Source: DAOMNN01 sp035443825
GTDB taxonomy: Bacteria > Pseudomonadota > Gammaproteobacteria > Burkholderiales > Rhodocyclaceae
Reading direction: 5' to 3'
DNA: 64,000 nucleotides
Assembly: GCA_035443825.1 (NCBI GenBank)
Contig: DAOMNN010000008.1
Location: forward strand, 6,116-70,115
The translations under genes were made by a program, and so were the position numbers. How positions within the stretch are numbered: position 1 is the first letter of the stretch; each line of letters begins with the position of its first letter. The notes below the pieces were generated by a model. That model was not told where the DNA came from. It searched no databases and saw only the letters and a list, made by a program, of their open reading frames with translations. Positions 56,634-64,000 of the stretch are shown here, piece by piece.

Positions 56634-58301
56634 TCAGGCCTTGCCGTCACGCAGCATCCGGCGAAGAATCTTGCCCACGTTCGTTTTCGGCAACTCCTCG
56701 CGAAACTCGATCAGATGGGGCACCTTGTAGGCCGTGAGATTCTCCTTGCAGTGCGCGATGATCTCTTCCTTCGTCAATGCCGGATCCTTTCGCACCACGA
56801 AGAGTTTGACCGCCTCGCCGCTGCGCTCGTCCGGGACACCGACTGCCGCCACCTCGAGGACCCCCGGAAGGCTCGCCACAACGTCCTCCACCTCGTTCGG
56901 GAAGACGTTGAATCCGGAGACCAGGATCATGTCCTTCTTGCGATCGACGATTCGCACGAACCCGGCCTCATCGATCGTGGCGATGTCCCCTGTTCGAAAG
57001 AAACCATCGTCGGTGAACACCCGTGCCGTCTCTTCCGGGCGATTCCAGTACTCGCGCATGACCTGCGGACCGCGCACGCACAGTTCACCCGCCTGGCCAG
57101 CCGGCACTTCCTTGCCCTCGTCATCGCGCAAGCTTACTTCGGTCGACGAGATCGGCAGGCCGATGGAATGATTGAACGCGGGCAGATCGAGCGGATTGAT
57201 CGTGACTGCCGGTGAAGTCTCGGTCAGGCCATACGCCTCGATGAGCGGATTTCCCGTGACCCGGCCCCATTTTTCGGCCACCGCCTTTTGCACCGCCATC
57301 CCCCCACCCAATGCGAAGTGCAGCCCGGAGAAGTCCAGTTTTTCGAAGTCGGCATTGTTCAACAGTGCATTGAACAAGGTGTTGACCCCGGTGATCACCG
57401 TAAACCTGTGCTTCGACATTTCCTTGACGAAGCCCGGGATGTCCCTAGGGTTCGTAATCAATACGTTGGTCGCGCCGATCTTGAAGAAGGTCAGGCAGTT
57501 GGCGGTCAGGGAGAAGATGTGATACAGGGGCAAGGCGGTGATGATGACCTCGCCGCCCTCGTTCAGGTGGGGTCCGATCCATGCGTGGGCCTGCTGGAGA
57601 TTGGCAATGATGTTGCCGTGGGTCAGAACCGCGCCCTTTGCCACTCCGGTGGTGCCGCCCGTGTACTGCAGGTAGGCGATATCGTCGTGGCCGACCTCGA
57701 CCGGCCGAAGCGAGTGCCGAGCGCCGAGCGCAAGCGCCTCAGAGAAACCGACGTGACCCGAAATCTTCCATGCCGGAACCATCTTCTTGACGTGGCGCAC
57801 GACCAGATTGACGATCAGCCCCTTTGGGAAACCCAGCATTTCTCCCAGGCTGGTCACAACCACGTTCGACATCTTGACCGCGGGAAGGATACGCTCCAGT
57901 GTGTGAGCGAAGTTCTCCACGATGACGATGGTGTCCGCCCCCGAGTCGCGCAACTGATGCTCGAGTTCGCGTGCGGTATACAGTGGATTGACGTTCACCA
58001 CCGTGCAGCCGGCCCGCAACACGCCGAACATCGCGATCGGGTACTGCAGCAGGTTCGGCATCATCAGGGCAACGCGCGAGCCCTTGGGAAGTTTCAGTTC
58101 CCCCTGAAGATAGCCGGCGAACTGCGCCGAAAGGCGGTCGAGTTCAGCAAAGCTGATGCTCTTGCCCATGTTGATATACGCGGTTCGATCACTGAACTTG
58201 CGTACTCCCTGCTCGAACAGATCACCAAGCGAGCTGAACTCGTTGACGTCGATTTCGTCCGGGATACCGGGCGGATAGCTTTTCAGCCAGATCTTTTCCA
58301 T
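56634..58301 (-). CDS. fadD: Long-chain fatty acid-CoA ligase
   Basis: 555 residues. ANL-family adenylating enzyme: AMP-binding P-loop YTGGTTGVAKGAVLTHGN, EAYGLTETSPAV, RTGDIATIDEAGFVRIVDR and C-terminal lysine in LPKTNVGKILRRML. The N-terminus MEKIWLKSYPPGIPDEID matches FadD proteins. It activates fatty acids for beta-oxidation at the inner membrane. A separate 3-hydroxyacyl-CoA dehydrogenase gene lies at 61510. Confidence 0.95.
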   Translation of the reverse strand: MEKIWLKSYPPGIPDEIDVNEFSSLGDLFEQGVRKFSDRTAYINMGKSISFAELDRLSAQFAGYLQGELKLPKGSRVALMMPNLLQYPIAMFGVLRAGCTVVNVNPLYTARELEHQLRDSGADTIVIVENFAHTLERILPAVKMSNVVVTSLGEMLGFPKGLIVNLVVRHVKKMVPAWKISGHVGFSEALALGARHSLRPVEVGHDDIAYLQYTGGTTGVAKGAVLTHGNIIANLQQAHAWIGPHLNEGGEVIITALPLYHIFSLTANCLTFFKIGATNVLITNPRDIPGFVKEMSKHRFTVITGVNTLFNALLNNADFEKLDFSGLHFALGGGMAVQKAVAEKWGRVTGNPLIEAYGLTETSPAVTINPLDLPAFNHSIGLPISSTEVSLRDDEGKEVPAGQAGELCVRGPQVMREYWNRPEETARVFTDDGFFRTGDIATIDEAGFVRIVDRKKDMILVSGFNVFPNEVEDVVASLPGVLEVAAVGVPDERSGEAVKLFVVRKDPALTKEEIIAHCKENLTAYKVPHLIEFREELPKTNVGKILRRMLRDGKA

Positions 58302-58404
58302 GTCTTCGCCTCCATGAGTTGGAAAAATTCGCCGGGATCCAATCCCGGCTCCGCCCTCCCGAGGCGATTCGCGCGCACTTGACGCGCGCAGTCTTCCAGA
58401 CTCG

Positions 58405-58436
58405 GGCGATGCGCCGCAGTCACGCGGCGCATCGCC
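58405..58436. other. Perfect 13-bp inverted repeat
   Basis: GGCGATGCGCCGC (58405-58417), 6-nt loop, GCGGCGCATCGCC (58424-58436). It lies between the CBS gene stop (58480) and the fadD start (58301). The T-rich stretch is on the rightward side, opposite to both genes, so it may be an operator or processing hairpin rather than a terminator. Confidence 0.5.
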
Positions 58437-58479
58437 TCATTGTTATTTTGTCGTACGTACCGCAAAGATCGGCAGCGAC

Positions 58480-58929
58480 TCAACCCTCACCGGCTTCTTC
58501 AGGCCAGTTCCGAATGTAATTCTTGAGCATTCTGTTCTCGAAGCTCTGCTCTTCGAGCACCGCCTTGGCGACGTCGTGGAATGAAACGACCCCCATCAGG
58601 GTGTCCCCATCCATGACCGGCAGATAGCGCTGATGGTGATCGACCATCAGGCGACGCAACTCGTCCATTTCCATGTTCGGCGAGGCCACGCGCGGATTGG
58701 GCACCATCGCATCTCCGACCGTCGTCTCGGCCCAGGCCGCGCCGGCGCGGTGCACCGCCGTCAGGACCTCACGAAAGGTCAGGAGACCCGTCATTTGCCC
58801 ACCGGAGAAAACCACCAGCGAACCCACATCCTGTTCCGACATGACGTCAACCGCTTCCCCCAAGCCCCTGGCGGGTGCGATCGTGTACAGCACCTTGCCC
58901 TTGATGGCGAGGATCTCACTTACCAGCAT
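58480..58929 (-). CDS. CBS-domain pair protein
   Basis: 149 residues made of two CBS motifs (about 8-60 and 72-128; VGSLVVFSGGQMTGLLTFRE and RYLPVMDGDTLMGVVSFHDV). CBS pairs bind adenine nucleotides and usually regulate a partner. No partner domain is fused. A single gene upstream of fadD with a 178-bp spacer; the role is unknown. Confidence 0.9.
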   Translation of the reverse strand: MLVSEILAIKGKVLYTIAPARGLGEAVDVMSEQDVGSLVVFSGGQMTGLLTFREVLTAVHRAGAAWAETTVGDAMVPNPRVASPNMEMDELRRLMVDHHQRYLPVMDGDTLMGVVSFHDVAKAVLEEQSFENRMLKNYIRNWPEEAGEG

Positions 58930-59114
58930 TCCAGTCCCCTTGCCTTACCCGAAACGTGTTTCGTTCGTGGCGTGTTATTGGAGGAGCGCCCCCGACCCGG
59001 TCAGCACCGACTCGCTCGCCGGCGCGCTGCCCGCAATGACCGACAATGGTCCCTGCCACAGGCGCCGCACGGATCCCTACACGATCGGCGAGCAGCCCGT
59101 TCAGTGATCAGTGC

Positions 59115-59438
59115 TCAGCGCTCGAGTTGGTCGAGCTTGTCCTTGCGCTTCGCCCACTCGTCTGCATCGGGCAGCGCATCCTTGCGCTCGACGATGGCCT
59201 TCCACACCTTCGCAAGCTCTGCGTTGAGTGCCGTGAAGTGCTCCTGGCCGGCAGGAACATCATCCTCGGCAAATATCGCCTCGACCGGACATTCGGGCAC
59301 GCAAAGCGTACAATCTATGCATTCATCGGGATCGATCACGAGGAAGTTCGGCCCTTCCCGAAAGCAATCCACCGGGCACACATCGACGCAATCGGTGTAC
59401 TTGCACCGGATACACGATTCGGTCACAACGTAGGTCAT
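59115..59438 (-). CDS. fdxA: 7Fe-8S ferredoxin FdxA
   Basis: 107 residues. Cluster motifs CIRCKYTDCVDVCPVDCF (residues 9-26), which holds the [3Fe-4S]/[4Fe-4S] pattern, and CIDCTLCVPECP (40-51), followed by a C-terminal helical extension. An electron carrier of the Azotobacter FdI type, cytoplasmic. It is divergent from trxA; the 280 bp between hold no gene I can support. Confidence 0.95.
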   Translation of the reverse strand: MTYVVTESCIRCKYTDCVDVCPVDCFREGPNFLVIDPDECIDCTLCVPECPVEAIFAEDDVPAGQEHFTALNAELAKVWKAIVERKDALPDADEWAKRKDKLDQLER

Positions 59439-59718
59439 CTATCGATTCTCCATGCACTTTGGTCAGCCCCGAAACGGGCGTCGCCGGTCAATTGCGCACA
59501 ATATATCCGACTGACGGGCATTTTTACCACGTCAGGACGACCGACTTCCATCAAATGGGGGAGAAATTCTTGACGTGGCTGACGGCTTCGCATAACTTTT
59601 GCCGAAACTGGAAAGTGATTGCATCCTTTTCGGTCTTGCCGAACAATCTCCGACCGAACTCTATCGAGTTCGCACTCCCGGTCCAAGTCACTGTCGCCAC
59701 CCCCTGAAGCGAGGAATC

Positions 59719-60045
59719 ATGAGCGAGCATATTCACTACGTTACCGATGCAAACTTCGAATCAGAGGTTCTGCAGCAGCAGACGCCCGTGCTGGTAGATT
59801 ATTGGGCGGAGTGGTGCGGCCCGTGCAAGATGATCGCACCCATCCTCGATGATGTCGCCAAGGAATATGCAGGCAAGCTCAAGGTAGCCAAGCTGAACAT
59901 CGACGAGAACCAGGAGACACCGGCGAAATTCGGCATCCGGGGCATTCCGACGTTGATGCTTTTCAAGGGCGGCAACGTCGAAGCCACCAAGGTCGGCGCA
60001 CTTTCGAAGTCGCAACTTACCGCGTTCATCGACAGCAACCTCTGA
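59719..60045 (+). CDS. trxA: Thioredoxin TrxA
   Basis: 108 residues from ATG 59719 with GAGGA upstream. Active site WAEWCGPCKM and cis-proline GIPTLMLF. It is the general cytoplasmic disulfide reductant. The trxA-rho order is widely conserved in beta- and gammaproteobacteria. Longer upstream frames are not needed. Confidence 0.97.
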   Translation: MSEHIHYVTDANFESEVLQQQTPVLVDYWAEWCGPCKMIAPILDDVAKEYAGKLKVAKLNIDENQETPAKFGIRGIPTLMLFKGGNVEATKVGALSKSQLTAFIDSNL

Positions 60046-60178
60046 ATATCCTGCAGTCCCGGAGCAGTTGCTTTTCGTGGCGCCGGACGGGCCTCAAGTT
60101 CAAGCCGGTGCCACTGATTCCACCTCTCTCTTCCCTCCATCCGATTCACTCACCAACGCCCAGTCGCGTCCTGCCGCC

Positions 60179-61438
<1,260 letters not shown>

Positions 61439-61458
61439 TTGAGCCGCGAGCAAAGAAG

Positions 61459-61484
61459 AACGCCACCCTGCGGTGGCGTTTTTC
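61459..61484. terminator. Bidirectional terminator between rho and the 3-hydroxyacyl-CoA dehydrogenase gene
   Basis: AACGCCACC, 4-nt loop, GGTGGCGTT then TTTC rightward; leftward the stem is followed by TTCTTTG. It serves the convergent rho and 61510 genes. Confidence 0.88.
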
Positions 61485-61509
61485 ATTTTCTTCGGAGTGC
61501 GCCTCGCAC

Positions 61510-62361
61510 CTACTGGTAGTCGAAGAAACCCTTGCCGCTCTTCCGTCCAAGGTATCCGGCCTCGACCATCTCCACGAGCAGGGGCGCCGGACGGTATTTG
61601 GGATCCTTGAAACCCTCGAACAGGACCTGCATCACCGCGAGTTCCACATCGAGACCGATCAGATCGCACAGGGCCAGCGGGCCGATCGGGTGATTGCAGC
61701 CGAGCTTCATCGCCTCGTCGATCTCCGCGGCCGTGGCGAGCCCTTCGCCCAGCGCGAATATCGCTTCGTTGATCATCGGACACAGCATGCGGTTGACGAC
61801 GAACCCGGGACTGTTGCGCACCTGCACCGGTGTCTTGCCGATTGCCGCACTGACCTTCTCCACGGCCGCAAAAGTCTCGTCCGAGGTCTGAAGTCCACGA
61901 ATCAGCTCCACCAGTGCCATCACCGGCACGGGGTTGAAGAAGTGCATGCCTACCACTCGATCCGGGCGACCGGTCGAGGCGGCAAGACGCGTGATCGATA
62001 TCGAAGACGTATTCGTGGCGATGATCGCATCCTGCTTCAGCCCCTGATCGAGTTGCGCAAAGACCTTGAGCTTGAGGTCGAGATTCTCCGTCGCGGCCTC
62101 GATGACCAGGTCGGCGCCGGCGATCGACGACAGGTCTGTTGCGGTGGTAATCCGTCCCAACACCTCGGCTTTCTGCGCCTCGCTCATCCTTTCCTTCTTG
62201 ACGAGCCGCGCAAGGCTTCCGTCGATCGTGTTCACGCCGCGTTGCAGGGCGCCATCTGCAACGTCAGTCATGACCACTTCGAAACCGGAGACCGCAAATG
62301 CCTGCGCGATTCCGTTGCCCATCGTGCCGGCGCCCACGACGCCGATCCTGCGAATGTCCAT
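61510..62361 (-). CDS. 3-hydroxybutyryl-CoA dehydrogenase
   Basis: 283 residues. NAD domain GVVGAGTMGNGIAQAFA, catalytic histidine in GMHFFNPVPVMALVE and the C-terminal helical domain with PLALCDLIGLDV. The size and sequence fit the PaaH/Hbd group that oxidises short 3-hydroxyacyl-CoAs (beta-oxidation, polyhydroxybutyrate or aromatic degradation). Monocistronic by appearance. Confidence 0.93.
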   Translation of the reverse strand: MDIRRIGVVGAGTMGNGIAQAFAVSGFEVVMTDVADGALQRGVNTIDGSLARLVKKERMSEAQKAEVLGRITTATDLSSIAGADLVIEAATENLDLKLKVFAQLDQGLKQDAIIATNTSSISITRLAASTGRPDRVVGMHFFNPVPVMALVELIRGLQTSDETFAAVEKVSAAIGKTPVQVRNSPGFVVNRMLCPMINEAIFALGEGLATAAEIDEAMKLGCNHPIGPLALCDLIGLDVELAVMQVLFEGFKDPKYRPAPLLVEMVEAGYLGRKSGKGFFDYQ

Positions 62362-62545
62362 GCGAAGTTTCTCCTCTCAAGTATCCAGCACATCCCTATC
62401 CGCGCCGCCGTTCCATACCGCAGCGTATGGCACGACTCTAGCGCACTTTCACCGGGAAACGCCAGTACCGCGGCGTGTCGGATACGTCTCACCCGCTTGA
62501 TCAGCGCCGATGGACAGCCGGCACTTATCTGGCTACGCTCCGCAC

Positions 62546-63883
62546 ATGACCGCATTCGACCGCCTGCGGGGCCGTTCCCGCTTCATGCTCGCTCTTACCG
62601 TTCTGGCCACGCTGGCCGGTCTCGCGCTCGCATTCTGGATGTTGTTCTACCACGTGCGGCCTGCCCCGCCGCGAACGGTGACCATGGTCACCGGCGCCCC
62701 GGGGGGCGCCTATGCACTTTATGCCGAGCGCTACCGTCAGGCCCTTGCGCGAGAGGGCATAAACCTTGTCCTGCGCGAGTCCTCGGGCTCGATCGAGAAC
62801 CTGAGACTACTCAAGACCGATCCCGAAGTCGAACTCGGCTTCATCCAGAGCGGTATCGCCAATGAACCGGATTCTGACGATCTGGTGATGCTCGGCAGCA
62901 TGTACTTCGAGCCCGTGTGGCTGTTCCACCGTCTGGAAGTGCCGCTGACCCGGCTGACCCAACTCGAAGGCCTCGATGTCGCAGTGGGAGGCATCGGGAG
63001 CGGGACACAGCTTCTCGCGCTGCAGCTTCTGGCGATGACCGGGATGGCGGTGGACTCGCCGGGGCTGAAGCATATCGGTGGCGAAGAGGCGGCAACTGCG
63101 CTGCTCGAGGGACGCATTGACGCCGCCTTCATGATCGCGGGCGCCGACGCGCCGACCGTCCGCAGGCTGCTCGACGATGAGAGCATCCGCGTCGCCGAGC
63201 TGGCTCATATCCAGGCCTACGCGCGACGTATCCCACAACTTGCGAGTCATGATCTTCCCGCCGGGGCGATCGACCTTGCCGGCCCCAATCCCCCGCGTGA
63301 CGTTCGCCTGCTCGGGGCAACCGCGAACCTGGTCGCACGAGCCGATCTGCATCCTGCGATCATCAACCTGCTCATGCACACCGCGCGCGAAATCCACGGG
63401 CAGCCCGGGATGTTTCAACGCCCGGGCGAGTACCCGTTCATACGTACTCGCGACCTACCCCCCAGCAGTGTGGCTCAGCGCTACCTCGAAACCGGACCAT
63501 CGTTTCTGCAGCGCTACCTGCCGTTCTGGCTGGCTGTCATGGCCGATCGCCTTCTCGTGTCGCTGCTTCCCCTGGTAGCGTTGATGATCCCCCTGATGCG
63601 AATCGCGCCTGCGCTCTATGCGTGGCGGATGCGATCACGCATCTACCGATGGTACGGCGAACTCAAGTTCCTGGAACACAGAATTCACGATCGCCCCGAT
63701 GCCGGTCAGACCAGCGATTATCTGGCTCAACTCGACCGAATCGAAGACCTCGCAAATCACATACGCATTCCACTGGCCTACAACAACGAGCTTTACACCC
63801 TGCGCGAACACATTCAGTTGGTGCGGCGCAAACTCCTCAGCCATGCGACCACGTCCGACGAAAAAGCGCCAGCTGCAGCTTGA
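62546..63883 (+). CDS. TAXI-family (TRAP-type) substrate-binding protein with membrane anchors
   Basis: 445 residues from ATG 62546; an in-frame ATG at 62510 is possible. N-terminal membrane helix (about 12-34), then a periplasmic TAXI-type binding domain from VTMVTGAPGGAYALYAERY to about 320, a second hydrophobic region (about 330-365) and a C-terminal charged, partly coiled-coil tail. TAXI proteins normally feed TRAP carboxylate transporters; no permease gene is present in the window, and the extra C-terminal membrane part suggests a sensory or anchored role. Confidence 0.8.
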   Translation: MTAFDRLRGRSRFMLALTVLATLAGLALAFWMLFYHVRPAPPRTVTMVTGAPGGAYALYAERYRQALAREGINLVLRESSGSIENLRLLKTDPEVELGFIQSGIANEPDSDDLVMLGSMYFEPVWLFHRLEVPLTRLTQLEGLDVAVGGIGSGTQLLALQLLAMTGMAVDSPGLKHIGGEEAATALLEGRIDAAFMIAGADAPTVRRLLDDESIRVAELAHIQAYARRIPQLASHDLPAGAIDLAGPNPPRDVRLLGATANLVARADLHPAIINLLMHTAREIHGQPGMFQRPGEYPFIRTRDLPPSSVAQRYLETGPSFLQRYLPFWLAVMADRLLVSLLPLVALMIPLMRIAPALYAWRMRSRIYRWYGELKFLEHRIHDRPDAGQTSDYLAQLDRIEDLANHIRIPLAYNNELYTLREHIQLVRRKLLSHATTSDEKAPAAA

Positions 63884-63913
63884 GCAAAGTTGCTCCGGGG
63901 GTGTCCGAGATGC

Positions 63914-63940
63914 AAAAAAGGGAACCCGAAGGTTCCCTTT
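63914..63940 (-). terminator. Terminator after tRNA-Asp
   Basis: AAAGGGAACC (63917-63926), CGAA loop, GGTTCCCTTT (63931-63940). Read leftward the stem is followed by six T. It also faces the end of the TAXI gene at 63883, so may act for both directions. Confidence 0.85.
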
Positions 63941-63946
63941 CTCGTC

Positions 63947-64000
63947 TGGCGGAGTGGACGGGACTCGAACCCGCGACCCCCGGCGTGACAGGCCGGTATT
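63947..64000 (-). tRNA. tRNA-Asp (GTC), 5' part beyond the window
   Basis: The reverse complement ends with CCTGTCACGC (anticodon loop CTGTCAC, anticodon GTC), variable loop, a T arm GCGGGTTCGAGTCCCGT and ACTCCG-CCA. It matches the 3' two-thirds of bacterial tRNA-Asp with an encoded CCA. About 23 nt of the 5' part are cut off. Confidence 0.95.

Overview
This window is GC-rich proteobacterial chromosome, most likely from a sulfur-oxidising betaproteobacterium. The blocks carA-carB-greA, dapB-bamE with divergent fur, recN-nadK with divergent hrcA, grpE-dnaK-dnaJ, and the long leuCDB-asd-fimV-truA-trpFBA-accD-folC-SPOR-cvpA-purF-metZ run are typical of that class. The soxXAYZ cluster at the left end points to thiosulfate or sulfide oxidation. 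The genus cannot be fixed from the sequence alone. Two 100-N gaps show that this is a scaffolded draft assembly.

Layout. 1-5298: the start of an OmpR-type response regulator, a phased-repeat control region, then one rightward operon: cytochrome c'-like protein, DUF2892 membrane protein, beta-barrel protein, soxX, soxA, soxY, soxZ and a second c'-like cytochrome. 5456-16619: DsbA-like protein, rlmE/yhbY, greA-carB-carA, a soluble hybrid histidine kinase, dapB-bamE and fur. 16643-22261: recN-nadK, hrcA, hemH and a YvlD-type membrane protein cut by the first gap. 22483-28966: a putative calcium-binding protein, a Ser/Thr kinase with a cyclic-nucleotide domain, and the chaperone genes grpE, dnaK and dnaJ, the first two with near-consensus sigma-32 promoters. 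29012-32595: cysS, two cyclophilins in tandem and lpxH. 32635-50679: a nearly unbroken leftward run of biosynthetic genes (methionine, purine, folate, malonyl-CoA, tryptophan, lysine/threonine and leucine pathways) with truA, fimV and a 42-residue entericidin-like lipoprotein. 50812-56473: M48 protease, MFS transporter, aroC (second gap) and ilvBN, preceded by a valine-rich leader peptide and attenuator. 56634-64000: fadD, CBS protein, fdxA, trxA, rho, 3-hydroxyacyl-CoA dehydrogenase, a TAXI-type binding protein and a partial tRNA-Asp.

How the genes work together. SoxXA attaches thiosulfate to the SoxYZ carrier in the periplasm; the thiol hydrolase SoxB and the SoxCD dehydrogenase are not in the window. 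The DnaK machine is heat-shock controlled through two promoters, and hrcA lies nearby. Genes are tightly packed, with six ATGA stop/start overlaps suggesting translational coupling.

I found no CRISPR array, transposase, integrase, toxin-antitoxin pair or recognisable defence island, and no clear case for a wholly new system. The items most worth a second look are the OmpR-like operator before the sox/porin operon, the c'-type cytochromes bracketing the Sox genes, the GTA-rich valine attenuator of ilvBN, a dispersed palindromic element (42781 and 54249), and the 55-bp repeats flanking both gaps, which look like assembly artefacts that falsely break two intact genes.
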